Assembly: GCA_002721675.1 (NCBI GenBank)
Contig: PBLC01000001.1
Span: forward strand, 3,519-36,732
Direction: 5' to 3'
Length of the DNA: 33,214 nt
Origin: Chloroflexota bacterium
GTDB lineage: Bacteria > Chloroflexota > Dehalococcoidia > Lucifugimonadales > Lucifugimonadaceae
A model generated the notes under the pieces. The model saw only the letters and a program-made list of their open reading frames with translations, was not told the origin of the DNA and searched no databases. A program made the translations under genes and the position numbers. This document shows, piece by piece, positions 8,935 through 19,772 of the stretch (its first letter is position 1; every line of letters starts with the position of its first letter).

Positions 8935-11202
8935 ATGACGCTTAAAGATAGTAAATACAATGTCATAGGGACGAGGCCTATAAGACATGACGGGATGGAA
9001 AAGGTAACTGGTAGAGCTGTGTATGGAGCAGATGTTCAACTGCCCAACATGTCCCACGGTGCTGTTTTAAGAAGCCCTCATGCTCATGCAAAAATAATTT
9101 CAATAGATACTTCAGAAGCTGAGAAATTAGCAGGTGTGTTTGCTGTTATAACTGGAAATGATTTTGAAACAGGAATTGATAAAGACATTGAAATTGGAGA
9201 AGGAATAGCTAATTTTAAATACGACAGTATGAACATAATGGCTAGAGATAAAGTTGGATATGTTGGCCATGCAGTTGCAGCTGTCACTGCCAAAGATAAA
9301 AACACTGCTCTCGAAGCGCTAAAGAAAATTAAGGTTGAATATGATGTATTAGAGCCTGTACTAACAGTAGATAGAGCAATTGATAAGGACTCTCCCGTCA
9401 TTCAAGAGGATTTTGCTGGAGTAGATATTAACGGTGAAAAATCTTCAAAGAATGTTGCTGACTATTTTCAATTCAATTTTGGAGATATTGAAAAAGGATT
9501 TAAGTCTTCGGACATTGTTATTGAAAAAGAGTTCACTATGCCAATGGTTCATCAGGGATACATAGAACCTCATGTGGCAGTAGCCCAGTGGGGAGAAGAC
9601 GGTAGATTAACTTTATGGACGTCTACCCAGGGCGCGTTTCCTGTTAGAACACAGACAGCGGGAATTCTTGGGATGCCTGAATCAAGAGTTAGGGTAATGC
9701 CTGCAGAAATTGGAGGAGGTTTTGGAGGAAAAACTAGAGTATATCTAACTCCATTGGCAGCAGTATTATCAAAAAAATCAAATAGACCAGTTAAGATAGT
9801 CATGGATAGGATTTCTGTATTTGATGCCTCAGGCCCAGCACCAGGTGGAAAAATAAAAATAAAATTAGGGGTCAATTCAAATAAGAAATTAAATTCTGGA
9901 TATGCAGATATTAAATTAGAGGGAGGAGCATTTGGAGGCTCAGCGGTTGGCGCTTCAGCTAAATGCGTGTTTGCCTGCTATGATATTGAAAATACTAGAA
10001 TAGATGGTTATGACTTAGTAGTTAATAAGCCAAAATCTGCAGCATACCGTGCCCCTGGATCTCCACAAGTCTCCTATGCAATTGAAGTTGCTATAGATGA
10101 AATATGCAAAGGTCAGGGTTGGGATCCGCTAGAATTCAGAATTTTAAATGCTTCAAAAGAAGGAACAAGAAGAGGCGATGGACCTAAATTCCCAAAAATC
10201 GGAAATTTAGATGTTCTTGAGGCCGTAAAAAAATCTGAGCATTGGAATAGTAAGAAATCTAATCCTAAATCTGGCAAATTAATTGGTAGAGGGATTGCTA
10301 GTGGGTACTGGATGAACGGCGGAGGAAAATCTTCAGTAACATTATCAATTAATGATGACGGAACTGTAACTTTATTAGAAGGAAGTGCTGACATTGGAGG
10401 GACAAGGCCTAGTATTGCTATGCAAGCAGCAGAAATATTAGGTCTATCTGCAGAAGATATGTTTCCTAGGATCCCTGATACTGATGGGGTTGGTTATACC
10501 GGAATGACTGGAGGAAGCAGAACAACTTTTGCTACTGGTTGGGCTGCAGTTAATGCCGCAAATAATCTAATTGATGAACTTAAAAACAGATTATCTATGA
10601 TTTGGGAAATAGATAAAAATGAAATTGACTTTAGTAAAGGAATTTTTTCTTCTAAATCCGATTCTGAATTAAAAATGAAATTTAAAGATCTTGCTAAAAA
10701 ACTGGATGGAACAGGAGGGCCTGTAAGCGCTGTTGGTTCGGTTGACCTTGATTCTAGTAGTCATGGCTTCGGTACCCATATAGTAGATCTTCAAATAGAT
10801 CCAGAAACAGGTAAAACAGACATTTTAAAATATACAGCTGTTCAAGATGTTGGCAAGGCTATTCATCCATCATATGTTGAAGGGCAAATACAGGGGGGCG
10901 CTGCACAAGGAATAGGTTGGGCACTTAATGAAGAATATTATATTAATGATGACGGAAAGATGTTAAATTCTAGTTATTTAGATTATAGAATGCCAACTTC
11001 TCTTGACTTGCCCATGATTGACACAATACTTGTTGAAAATGAGAACCCAGAACAACCATTTGGTGTTAGAGGAGTAGGGGAGGTTCCGATATGCCCTCCT
11101 CTTGGAGCCATAACAAATGCTATTGAAGATGCTATTGGAGTTCGATTAAATAGTTTACCTATGAAGCCATCTGTTATACTAAAGGCCTTATCAAATAGAT
11201 AG
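8935..11202 (+). CDS. Xanthine dehydrogenase-family molybdopterin-binding (large) subunit
   Basis: GMEKVTGRAVYGADVQLPNM, GGGFGGKTRVYLTPLAA, AYRAPGSPQ, QGGAAQGIGWALNEE, PFGVRGVGEVPICPPLGAITNAI. Confidence 0.92.
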   Translation: MTLKDSKYNVIGTRPIRHDGMEKVTGRAVYGADVQLPNMSHGAVLRSPHAHAKIISIDTSEAEKLAGVFAVITGNDFETGIDKDIEIGEGIANFKYDSMNIMARDKVGYVGHAVAAVTAKDKNTALEALKKIKVEYDVLEPVLTVDRAIDKDSPVIQEDFAGVDINGEKSSKNVADYFQFNFGDIEKGFKSSDIVIEKEFTMPMVHQGYIEPHVAVAQWGEDGRLTLWTSTQGAFPVRTQTAGILGMPESRVRVMPAEIGGGFGGKTRVYLTPLAAVLSKKSNRPVKIVMDRISVFDASGPAPGGKIKIKLGVNSNKKLNSGYADIKLEGGAFGGSAVGASAKCVFACYDIENTRIDGYDLVVNKPKSAAYRAPGSPQVSYAIEVAIDEICKGQGWDPLEFRILNASKEGTRRGDGPKFPKIGNLDVLEAVKKSEHWNSKKSNPKSGKLIGRGIASGYWMNGGGKSSVTLSINDDGTVTLLEGSADIGGTRPSIAMQAAEILGLSAEDMFPRIPDTDGVGYTGMTGGSRTTFATGWAAVNAANNLIDELKNRLSMIWEIDKNEIDFSKGIFSSKSDSELKMKFKDLAKKLDGTGGPVSAVGSVDLDSSSHGFGTHIVDLQIDPETGKTDILKYTAVQDVGKAIHPSYVEGQIQGGAAQGIGWALNEEYYINDDGKMLNSSYLDYRMPTSLDLPMIDTILVENENPEQPFGVRGVGEVPICPPLGAITNAIEDAIGVRLNSLPMKPSVILKALSNR

Positions 11203-11210
11203 GAGGTTTT

Positions 11211-12125
11211 ATGCATCTTGGTGCAGCATCTATGTTGGGAGCAACCGGGTCTAATGGTTCGGATAATGGTATTCCTGAAGATTTTGATGTACTAACTTTC
11301 ACTTCTTCAGATCTTAATGAAGTTTCATCAGTAGGCTTCACAGTTCATAATTTAGTAGTTAATAATCCAAAGTCATTCACCGAAGATAATATAAAAAAGG
11401 TAAAAGAAGATTTTCATAATAACTCCCTAATTGTAGGTCAAACAAATGGAAGGTATGGTGGGGGTTTAGTTAGTCCAGATGAAAAAATTAGAGAAGAAGC
11501 AATATCATTTGTACAAAATATGTGCTTAATTACTTCTAAACTAGAAGCTCCAAATACATATTTAAGGCCTGGAAGTGTAAATCCAGATGGTCCATGGTTA
11601 CCACATCCCGAAAACCATTCTGACAAAGTTTTTGATAGACTTGTTGATTCAACAAAAAAGATATGTTCAGTTGCAGAAGATGAAGGAGTTATGCTTTCTT
11701 TAGAAGGCGGATATGTTTCACCAATATATTCTGCAAGAAGAACTAAGGATTTTATTGATGCTGTTGGATCTAAGAATTTAGGGTTCAATCAGGATCCTGT
11801 GAACTTCATTTCAAACTTGAATGAGGCATATAACACAAAAGAATTTCTAGAAGATTTTTTTACCCTATTAGGAAATCATACCCTCGGGGCACACTTAAAA
11901 GATTTTAAGGTTATCGATGCTCTGTTGTTGCGATTTGAAGAAGAGTATTTGGGTTATGGAATGATGGATCAAGTTTATTTCTTAAAAAGGATGCAGGATA
12001 TATGTCCTAATGGTCATGTTCTAATTGAACATATTCCAAGAGATAAGTTCAAACCTTCATATGCTCATACATTAGAATTTTCTAAAAAGGCTAGTATAGA
12101 ATGGGATAAGTACAAGGGGGAATAA
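11211..12125 (+). CDS. Sugar phosphate isomerase/epimerase-like TIM-barrel protein (AP endonuclease family 2 fold)
   Basis: SLEGGYVSPIYSARRTKDFIDAVGSKNLGFNQDPVNF...HLKDFKV...HVLIEHIPRD metal-site pattern. Confidence 0.72.
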   Translation: MHLGAASMLGATGSNGSDNGIPEDFDVLTFTSSDLNEVSSVGFTVHNLVVNNPKSFTEDNIKKVKEDFHNNSLIVGQTNGRYGGGLVSPDEKIREEAISFVQNMCLITSKLEAPNTYLRPGSVNPDGPWLPHPENHSDKVFDRLVDSTKKICSVAEDEGVMLSLEGGYVSPIYSARRTKDFIDAVGSKNLGFNQDPVNFISNLNEAYNTKEFLEDFFTLLGNHTLGAHLKDFKVIDALLLRFEEEYLGYGMMDQVYFLKRMQDICPNGHVLIEHIPRDKFKPSYAHTLEFSKKASIEWDKYKGE

Positions 12126-12875
12126 ATGAAATTAGATTTATCAAACAAAAATATATTGATTACTGGCGCAGCAACAGGCATGGGAAGAGCGTCAGCAATA
12201 GAAACTGCCAAACATGGAGCAAATATAGCTATCGTAGATGTTAACTCAGGAGGGCTAGAGGAAGTATCAAAAGAACTCATAAAATTAAATGCAAATTACA
12301 AGTCTTACCTAATTGACGTAACTTCTATTGATGAAACCGAAAAAAAGATAGGCGAAATAGAGAAATGGTTTGACGGAGGAATAAATTGTTTAGTGCATTT
12401 TGCAGGCGCTCTTGAAGGCTCTGTTGTGGATATAGATGAACTTTCTCCTGAGACATGGCATAGAATAATAAATATAAACCTCAATGGTACATATAATGTA
12501 ACAAGGTCGGTTGCCAAATTCATGAAAAAAAGGGAAAGCGGCGTTATTCTTCTAACTTCTTCTGGGGCAGGTGTTTTAGGACCAGGATCTTCTGCACCTT
12601 ACAGTTCAAGCAAAGGAGGAACTCATGGATTAACACTTCATCTTCAGCAGTATCTATCAGAAAATGGTGTCAGAATTCATGACATACTTCCTGGAAATAT
12701 AAGATCTCCTCTGAAAGAAGGTCAACTTAGTGAGGCTCTAAAAAATACAGGAGATACTGAAGTTTTTGAGGCTAATACTAAAGGATTAGGTAATCCAGAT
12801 GGAGTTGCAAAAATCGTAGCATTTATTGTTAGTGATGATGCTGATTACTTAAGAGGAAGTATTGTTACAAGATGA
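12126..12875 (+). CDS. SDR family oxidoreductase
   Basis: ITGAATGMGRA (TGxxxGxG), YSSSKGG catalytic YxxxK, GNIRSPL. Confidence 0.92.
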   Translation: MKLDLSNKNILITGAATGMGRASAIETAKHGANIAIVDVNSGGLEEVSKELIKLNANYKSYLIDVTSIDETEKKIGEIEKWFDGGINCLVHFAGALEGSVVDIDELSPETWHRIININLNGTYNVTRSVAKFMKKRESGVILLTSSGAGVLGPGSSAPYSSSKGGTHGLTLHLQQYLSENGVRIHDILPGNIRSPLKEGQLSEALKNTGDTEVFEANTKGLGNPDGVAKIVAFIVSDDADYLRGSIVTR

Positions 12876-13030
12876 AAACTAAACCATTAAATTTAAAAAT
12901 TATTCAAGATCCTGAGCAACATCATGAGTGTAACGGTAAGTGCACTGGTAAAAATGGTAATGATGGATATTGTTACCATGAAAATGGAACAAGACATAAA
13001 GTTGGTTTATGCAAGAGGAAGCATAAATAG
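12872..13030 (+). CDS. Unlisted 52-aa Cys/His-rich small protein
   Basis: Below the ORF-track length cutoff. ATG overlaps the SDR stop (ATGA at 12872-12875) and its TAG overlaps the next GTG (13030). Translation: MKTKPLNLKIIQDPEQHHECNGKCTGKNGNDGYCYHENGTRHKVGLCKRKHK. Confidence 0.72.
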   Translation: MKTKPLNLKIIQDPEQHHECNGKCTGKNGNDGYCYHENGTRHKVGLCKRKHK

Positions 13031-14235
13031 TGAAAATTACTAAAGTTAAAGCGGTAAGAACTGAATACCCGAGGATGCTTCAGAAAACAAAGCCCAGAAA
13101 AGTAGACAAGTATGCAGGCAGAATAGCCACAGGAAGCCCAATGTCTACATCATTAGGCGGTAGATATTTTCATAAAGAAGGCTGGTGGGACAATGCTTTA
13201 ATGAAAGGGGTTGGCGCAGGAATTGAAAGAGATGTTGGATGCATAGTCGAATGTGAAGATGGAAGTTGGGGATTTGGGTTTTCAGATCGAGGAAGGGTTA
13301 CTGCGTCAATAATTGACGATTATATTGCCCCTAATTTAATTGGGAGAAATGTTTTTGAGACCGAAAAGATTTATGACATGATGACTAGAATCCTCTCCCC
13401 TATTGGGTCAAATTCTTTTTCTACAAGAGCTATTAGTGCGGTTGATCTGGCTCTTTGGGATTTAAAAGGAAAATTACTGGGCAGGCCAGTATATGAAATT
13501 TTAGGCGGATCCACTACAGAGAAACTTCCATTATATGCTAGTTCTAATAACACTGAGTGGCTAAAGGAGTTGGGTTTTAAAAATTTTAAAAGGTTTATTT
13601 CTTGGGGGCCAAGGGATCAATTATCCGGCATTAACAAGGTAGAAAAAGAAATTGCTGATACCAGAGATCTAATTGGTTATGAATCAGAATTAATGCTTGA
13701 CTGCTGGCTAAGCATGGACATAGAGACCACTGTAAGAGTATCTGAACAATTAAAACCTTATAAATTAAAATGGATAGAAGATGCATTATTATCTGAAAGT
13801 ATTACTCAATATGAGGTTTTGAGAAACAGAATCCCACAACAAACTTTGGCTACAGGAGAACATTGGTATGGGGTACACCCATTTTCTCATGCAGCATCAA
13901 AAGGCATAATAGATATATTACAACCGGATATAACTTGGGTTGGAGGATTATCGGCAATAATTAAGATTGTTCATATAGCAGAATCAGTTGGGATTGATGT
14001 CATTTTACACGGAGGTGGAGGATCTGCTTTTGGGCAACACGCTTCATACGGTCTGACAGGAATTTCAATGATCGAATGTTCTGGCCCTGTTATTACGCCA
14101 ATAGGAGTACCTTTAGAAGAAAAGGACAGATTTCCTGGAACTCCAGTACCAAAAAATGGAACAATTATACCGTCGGCTGCCCCTGGATTCGGATTAGAAA
14201 TGAAAAAAGAATGGCTACCAGACTTCTTTAGTTAA
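13030..14235 (+). CDS. Enolase-superfamily (mandelate racemase/muconate lactonizing) protein, L-rhamnonate dehydratase-like
   Basis: FSTRAISAVDLALWDLKGKLLGRPVYEILGG, LMLDCW, WIEDALL, TGEHWYG, DILQPDITWVGGLS, ILHGGG. Confidence 0.88.
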   Translation: MKITKVKAVRTEYPRMLQKTKPRKVDKYAGRIATGSPMSTSLGGRYFHKEGWWDNALMKGVGAGIERDVGCIVECEDGSWGFGFSDRGRVTASIIDDYIAPNLIGRNVFETEKIYDMMTRILSPIGSNSFSTRAISAVDLALWDLKGKLLGRPVYEILGGSTTEKLPLYASSNNTEWLKELGFKNFKRFISWGPRDQLSGINKVEKEIADTRDLIGYESELMLDCWLSMDIETTVRVSEQLKPYKLKWIEDALLSESITQYEVLRNRIPQQTLATGEHWYGVHPFSHAASKGIIDILQPDITWVGGLSAIIKIVHIAESVGIDVILHGGGGSAFGQHASYGLTGISMIECSGPVITPIGVPLEEKDRFPGTPVPKNGTIIPSAAPGFGLEMKKEWLPDFFS

Positions 14236-15349
14236 TAACTCTTATTTGGTTATAAGGGATCTTTATTCCCTTATCATCGAAAGCGATTTTTATCTGCCTT
14301 ATCAATTGAGTTCTAACTTCCCATTGCTTCCCAGGCTGAGTAACACCAACAAATTTAAGTCTGACACCAGAATCAGAGAATGAAGTTATAGTCCAAACTC
14401 TAGGTTTTTCTTTTATCAATTTTCCAATATCTGGGTCACTTTCGACCTTCTCGCCAATATCATTTAATGTCTTAATTGCTTTTTCTAGATCTTCCTCATA
14501 ACTTACATGTATCTCTATGTTAACCCTAGACCATTGGCTTGTAAGATTGGTAATAATATCAGTTGAACTATTAGGAATAATATGTAATGCTCCGTCTAAA
14601 TCCCTAATTAATATTCTTCTTAAATTCAGATCCTCAACTAAACCAGCTCTGCCATGAATTCTTACAATGTCGCCTTTTCTCAATTGGTTTTCTGCGATAA
14701 TTAACATCCCTTGTATGACATCTTTAACTAGGCTTTGAGAACCTAAACCAACTGCTATTCCTAATATTGATATACCTGCTACTAATGAAGTAACAGGAAC
14801 TCCTAATATAGACAATATCGTTAATACGGCAATTAAAACGACAAAAATTCTAAGGACACTTCTTATTACAATGGCGAATGTATCTACTCTTTTTTCATTT
14901 TCAGAGCTATGTTCACCAGCCCTTGTTCCAGAATTTAAATAAAGTTTAATAAGATTTGGCATTAAAGTTCCTGCTATTCTTAAAGATATATATGCAAGTA
15001 CAATCACTATAAGAATTGGTATTCCATTTGAAACAATTAATTTATATGATGCTCCTATAGCCCAATCTAACCCAGCGTCACTCTCACCAATATTTAAAAC
15101 AGATAATATTCCAAAGAAACTAGGGATTCCTGCCACAATAAAAGCTACTACTATCACAAATATATTTTTAATATTATTGACTAATTTTTGAGAATTAGGA
15201 TCTGAAATTCTTTCTGGATCAACACCAAGCAACTTTAACCCTTTAAAGATAAGATAAGAAATAAGCCAAACACTCACGATTCCCGCGATTCCAATAAGTA
15301 TTAACCAGATTCCTTTATCTAAAAACCATATGTTGAAAGAATTTTGCAT
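14228..15349 (-). CDS. Mechanosensitive ion channel, MscS family
   Basis: SLVAGISILGIAVGLGSQSLVKDVIQGMLIIAENQLRKGDIVRI...IPNSS. Confidence 0.92.
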   Translation of the reverse strand: MQNSFNIWFLDKGIWLILIGIAGIVSVWLISYLIFKGLKLLGVDPERISDPNSQKLVNNIKNIFVIVVAFIVAGIPSFFGILSVLNIGESDAGLDWAIGASYKLIVSNGIPILIVIVLAYISLRIAGTLMPNLIKLYLNSGTRAGEHSSENEKRVDTFAIVIRSVLRIFVVLIAVLTILSILGVPVTSLVAGISILGIAVGLGSQSLVKDVIQGMLIIAENQLRKGDIVRIHGRAGLVEDLNLRRILIRDLDGALHIIPNSSTDIITNLTSQWSRVNIEIHVSYEEDLEKAIKTLNDIGEKVESDPDIGKLIKEKPRVWTITSFSDSGVRLKFVGVTQPGKQWEVRTQLIRQIKIAFDDKGIKIPYNQIRVIN

Positions 15350-15412
15350 AGTCTTTTATTAATATTGTGCTATTTTCCCAAACTCAAAATAAAAAATGTG
15401 TAAAATATACTT

Positions 15413-16435
15413 ATGATTTTCTTTCGTGAAAACTTCAAAGGTTTTTTATTATGTATCTCAATATGTGCTGTAAGTTATGTCATCCAATTTATTGAAATAA
15501 GCATATTTAACCAAAAAATATTCGATGTATTAATAATTGCATTATTACTTGGAATTATTATAAAAAATACACCTTTTGAAATACCTCAAATTTTTTCTAA
15601 ACACGATAAAGCGCCAAAATTTGCCTCTAAACAATTATTAGAATTTGCAGTTGTATTACTTGGGTTTAAGGTAAATTTCTCATTAATCAAAGAAAGTGGA
15701 ATTTCTTTAATAATACTTGCTGTAATATCTGTAATTACTTGCATGATACTGGTTTTCATTTTATGTAAATATATATTCAACCTTGAAAAAAGCATTGCAG
15801 TGCTAGTTGCCACAGGAAATTCAATATGTGGAAACTCTGCTGTTGCGGCAATGGCCTCAGTAATTAAATCAGCGCCTAATCATATTGCTATCGCGATAAG
15901 TTTTAGTGCTGTGATTGGCCTTATTCAAGTTTTGCTATTGCCACTAATACCAGTTTTTACTAATATTACCGATTTTCAATATGGGGTAATTGCTGGCTTA
16001 TCAGTTTATGCGGTCCCTCAAGTAGTGGCAGCATCTTTTGTAGTAAGCACTGAAGCTGGGTTGATTGCAACTCAAGTCAAATTGCTAAGGGTCTTAATGT
16101 TAGGTCCTGTAATTATTGCTGTAAATTTTCTTATTAAATCAAACGATAGTGATAATTCAAAATTTCAAGGCTTAAGTACTTATATTCCTTGGTTTATTAT
16201 TGGATTTATAATAACTTCAATAATCGGATCATTAAATCTATTGCCTGACACACTTATTTATTATATCTCTACATTCAGCAAAATTTTATTTGCAATTTCT
16301 ATGGCAGGAATTGGCCTTACCGTAGACATCAAAGAACTCAGAGGATCTGCATTTAAAGTCTCATTGGCAGTTATTTTTGCAACTTTGCTTATGATAACAA
16401 TTGGAGTTATAGGGATAAATTTATTTAATTTTTAA
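15413..16435 (+). CDS. YeiH/UPF0324 family putative sulfate exporter-like membrane protein
   Basis: [63 protein letters not shown]. Confidence 0.88.
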   Translation: MIFFRENFKGFLLCISICAVSYVIQFIEISIFNQKIFDVLIIALLLGIIIKNTPFEIPQIFSKHDKAPKFASKQLLEFAVVLLGFKVNFSLIKESGISLIILAVISVITCMILVFILCKYIFNLEKSIAVLVATGNSICGNSAVAAMASVIKSAPNHIAIAISFSAVIGLIQVLLLPLIPVFTNITDFQYGVIAGLSVYAVPQVVAASFVVSTEAGLIATQVKLLRVLMLGPVIIAVNFLIKSNDSDNSKFQGLSTYIPWFIIGFIITSIIGSLNLLPDTLIYYISTFSKILFAISMAGIGLTVDIKELRGSAFKVSLAVIFATLLMITIGVIGINLFNF

Positions 16436-17299
16436 TAACTCTTTAACCTTCTGTCCAATTTCTGTAGGCGAATCTGCTATTACAACCCCTGCATCTTTCA
16501 ATGAATTAATCTTTTCAGATGCTAATGCAGATTTTCCAGTTATTACAGCACCTGCATGCCCCATTCTTCTTCCTTCTGGTGCCGTTTGCCCAACTATACT
16601 TGCCACAACCGGCTTAGAGACAGAATTTTTTATTCTTTCAGCAGCTTCTTGCTCTTTTATGCCTCCTATTTCACCAATCATCACAATAGCTTCAGTGTTT
16701 TCATCTTCCTCAAACATATCAATGACATCAACAAATGAGGTTCCATTTATTGGATCTCCCCCAATTCCAACACAAGCGCTCTGCCCTATTCCTAGTTTGG
16801 TTAATTGAACTATTGCTTCATAGGTAAGTGTTCCACTTCTAGAAACAACACCAACATTGCCGGGCTTAACTATACTCCCTGGAATTATGCCGACTTTTAG
16901 TTTTTTCTCAGGAATTAAATATCCAGGGCAATTTGGTCCAATAAGTCTAGTCTTCTTGCCTTTAAGGTATTCATTAACTTTCACCATATCTGCAATTGGT
17001 ATTCCTTCAGTTACACATACAATTACAGATATATTGGCATCAATTTGTTCAATTATTGCATCAGCCGCAAATGGGGCTGGGACAAAAATTAATCCTATAT
17101 CAGGTGAAGTTTCATTTACTGCTTCATTTACACTGCCAAAAATAGGAATATTTTGTTTAAACTTTTTGCCGGCTTTAGTTGGATGAACCCCAGAAACAAT
17201 CTTTGTGCCAAATTCAATACATCTTTCAGCCTGAAAACTGCCATCTCTACCTAATCCTTGAATTAATACCTTATTAGAATCTTTATCAAGAAGGCTCAT
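16421..17299 (-). CDS. sucD: Succinate-CoA ligase subunit alpha
   Basis: [54 protein letters not shown] (active-site His). Confidence 0.95.
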   Translation of the reverse strand: MSLLDKDSNKVLIQGLGRDGSFQAERCIEFGTKIVSGVHPTKAGKKFKQNIPIFGSVNEAVNETSPDIGLIFVPAPFAADAIIEQIDANISVIVCVTEGIPIADMVKVNEYLKGKKTRLIGPNCPGYLIPEKKLKVGIIPGSIVKPGNVGVVSRSGTLTYEAIVQLTKLGIGQSACVGIGGDPINGTSFVDVIDMFEEDENTEAIVMIGEIGGIKEQEAAERIKNSVSKPVVASIVGQTAPEGRRMGHAGAVITGKSALASEKINSLKDAGVVIADSPTEIGQKVKELLKIK

Positions 17300-18462
17300 G
17301 ATATACCTAACTTATTTCTGATTTCAACAGCAGCTGAAGGCAAATCTTCTGCAAAACTTATATCTAGGTCAGATTTTTCTAACAATAATCTAGCATCATC
17401 AGAATTTGTACCTCTTAATACAACCACCATAGGAATAGAATTATTAGTATTTTTAAAACCATTAATTATTCCTTTTGCAGCAACATCACATCTCAATATA
17501 CCCCCAAACAAATTAACTAAAATTATCTCAACATCTCTATCTGAAGTAATAATTTTATAAGCCTCTTCAATTCTTTCTTCCGAAGCGCTTCCTCCAACAT
17601 CTAAGAAATTTGCAGGTGCAGTTCCAGCTTTTATAGTTATATCCATCGTTGCCATAGCTAAACCTGCTCCATTAACCATACATCCAACCTTACCTCTATC
17701 AAGTTTTATATAAGCTAGATCACTGCTTAGTGCCTTTAATTCAGCCTGATTCATTTGAGTTTTATCAAACAAATCTTTGATATCAGAATGTCTAAAAATT
17801 GAATCATCATCAATAGTTATTTTCGCATCTAAAGCTAACACTTTATCATTCTCAGTAACTGCTAGAGGATTAATCTCAATTAAAGTGCAATCTAGAGAAT
17901 TAAATATCTCATACAAATTTTGGATTATCGAAAAAATTTGCTGAGAAACTTTTTTTCCTAAGTTTAATTGCGACAATAAATTTCTTATCTTGTATGGGGA
18001 TGGCCCAATAAGTGGATTCACATGAATTTTTATTATTTTATCTGGAGTTTTTTCTGCAACTTCTTCTATATTCATGCCACCTTCAGTAGAAAAAATTATT
18101 ACAGGACATTTTTCATCAAAATCCATTGTTAGTGCAAGATAAAGTTCTCTAGAAATATCGGAGGCTTCTTCTACATAAACCTTATTTATAGGAAATTCAG
18201 TGTCGCCTGATTGAAAAGTTTTTAAAGTAGATCCTAGCATCTCTTTAGCAACTTTTTTTGCATCTTCAGATCCTTCAACAACTTTAATTCCACCAGCTTT
18301 CCCCCTTCCGCCAGCATGGACTTGTGCTTTTATAACTGATCTTCCATTTACTGATTTAACTATTTCTTCGCACTCTAAATATGACGATGCTACTTTACCA
18401 AAAGGTATAGGAACATTATGTTTATTTAAAATATTTTTTGCTTGATATTCGTGTAGTTGCAC
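17296..18462 (-). CDS. sucC: Succinate-CoA ligase subunit beta
   Basis: [54 protein letters not shown]. Confidence 0.96.
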   Translation of the reverse strand: MQLHEYQAKNILNKHNVPIPFGKVASSYLECEEIVKSVNGRSVIKAQVHAGGRGKAGGIKVVEGSEDAKKVAKEMLGSTLKTFQSGDTEFPINKVYVEEASDISRELYLALTMDFDEKCPVIIFSTEGGMNIEEVAEKTPDKIIKIHVNPLIGPSPYKIRNLLSQLNLGKKVSQQIFSIIQNLYEIFNSLDCTLIEINPLAVTENDKVLALDAKITIDDDSIFRHSDIKDLFDKTQMNQAELKALSSDLAYIKLDRGKVGCMVNGAGLAMATMDITIKAGTAPANFLDVGGSASEERIEEAYKIITSDRDVEIILVNLFGGILRCDVAAKGIINGFKNTNNSIPMVVVLRGTNSDDARLLLEKSDLDISFAEDLPSAAVEIRNKLGIS

Positions 18463-18486
18463 AGAAGTTTATCTTTCGCCTTCCCT

Positions 18487-18948
18487 TTAAAAAATAAATT
18501 TAATTATATAAATAATTATTAAAGAATATAGCCCTGCAAATACATCATCCAAAATAATGCCGAGACTTCCATTCAATTTTTCTATTTTATGTATGCCCAG
18601 TAATTTTGTAATGTCAAAAAATCTAAATAATAAAAAAGATAACGATATTAATAAAATTGAATTATCTACTATCAGCAACACTATCCACATACCAATAAAT
18701 TCGTCTATAACAACAAAGTTAGGATCTTTCAATTCAGCATTATCCTTTTCGAATCTAAAATTTGTTGACATAAAACCAATGGGCAGAATAATTAATAAAA
18801 TAATTAATCGAGCAAAAAATTCTATGTTCTCACCAAAAATTAGAATTATTAAACATGCCAATAAACTACAAAAAGTTCCTGATCCGATTTTGATATAACC
18901 TATTCCAAAAACTGAATAAATAGGTCTAAGTAATTTTTCTAGTGACAT
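18487..18948 (-). CDS. pgpA: Phosphatidylglycerophosphatase A
   Basis: GIGYIKIGSGTFCSLLA, FVVIDEFIGMWIVLL, ILDDVFAGLYS. Start revised from 19017 to the internal ATG at 18948 (MSLEKLLRP...), which removes a 65-nt overlap with the upstream gene. Confidence 0.82.
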   Translation of the reverse strand: MSLEKLLRPIYSVFGIGYIKIGSGTFCSLLACLIILIFGENIEFFARLIILLIILPIGFMSTNFRFEKDNAELKDPNFVVIDEFIGMWIVLLIVDNSILLISLSFLLFRFFDITKLLGIHKIEKLNGSLGIILDDVFAGLYSLIIIYIIKFIF

Positions 18949-18952
18949 AAAA

Positions 18953-19732
18953 TTAGTGTAAATAAGAAAGTGCCCAATGTAGTCCGGAGATAGTATCTTT
19001 CTGAGGTACATATTCACACCCTATCCATCCTTCATATCCCATTAAATCTATTTCTTTAAAAATGTATCTCCAATTCAATTCTCCAGTTCCTGGCTCATGC
19101 CTTCCTGGATTATCTGCAAGTTGCATATGCCCAATTATTTTTAAATTTTCTTTAATAGTGTTAATTATATTTCCTTCCATAATTTGCATATGATAAATAT
19201 CATATTGAAGTTTAATATTTGAATGATTAACTGAACCTATAATTTCTAAAGCTTTGTCTGTGCTTGAAAGCCAATATCCAGGAATATCAACAGTATTTAT
19301 AGGCTCAACTAGTAACTGAAATCCATGCTCATCCAATTTCTGTGCAGCAAAAGTAAGGTTTTTAATTAAAGTATCTTGTGCTTCAGTGTCTGAGACCCCA
19401 CTTGGCACTTTTCCAACTAAACAGGTCAAGTTTATTGGCTTGATTGTATTTGCAAATTCTATTGCCAATCCAACCCCATCTTCGAATTCATTTATTCTGT
19501 TAGGGTCAGCAGCTAATCCTCTATCACCTGAATCCCAATCACCCGCAGGCAGATCAAAAAGAATTTGACCAAGGTTGTTTTCTTTGAGTTCATTCAGAAT
19601 ATTATCTTTTGAAAAATCATATGGAAATAAATATTCGACAGACCTAAAACCTTGATTTGATGCTTCTTTAAATCTATCCATGAAATCTACTTCATTAAAC
19701 ATCATAGATAAATTTGCAGCTAGATTTACCAT
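18953..19732 (-). CDS. Hydroxypyruvate isomerase-like TIM-barrel protein
   Basis: NLSMMFNEVDFMDRFKEASNQGFRSVEYLFPYDF, LVEPINTVDIPGYWLSS, LQYDIYHMQIMEGNI, HMQLADNPGRHEPGTGELN. Confidence 0.88.
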   Translation of the reverse strand: MVNLAANLSMMFNEVDFMDRFKEASNQGFRSVEYLFPYDFSKDNILNELKENNLGQILFDLPAGDWDSGDRGLAADPNRINEFEDGVGLAIEFANTIKPINLTCLVGKVPSGVSDTEAQDTLIKNLTFAAQKLDEHGFQLLVEPINTVDIPGYWLSSTDKALEIIGSVNHSNIKLQYDIYHMQIMEGNIINTIKENLKIIGHMQLADNPGRHEPGTGELNWRYIFKEIDLMGYEGWIGCEYVPQKDTISGLHWALSYLH

Positions 19733-19772
19733 ATTATTACCCTCCTTGCATTGATTTTAACAATAGACTAAA

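Noticed and set aside
12840-12875. SDR apparently truncated (ends ...YLRGSIVTR) by frameshift
   Set aside because: No VDGG-like continuation found in the frames examined after the stop; the end at the ATGA overlap looks natural and some SDR subfamilies end near this point.
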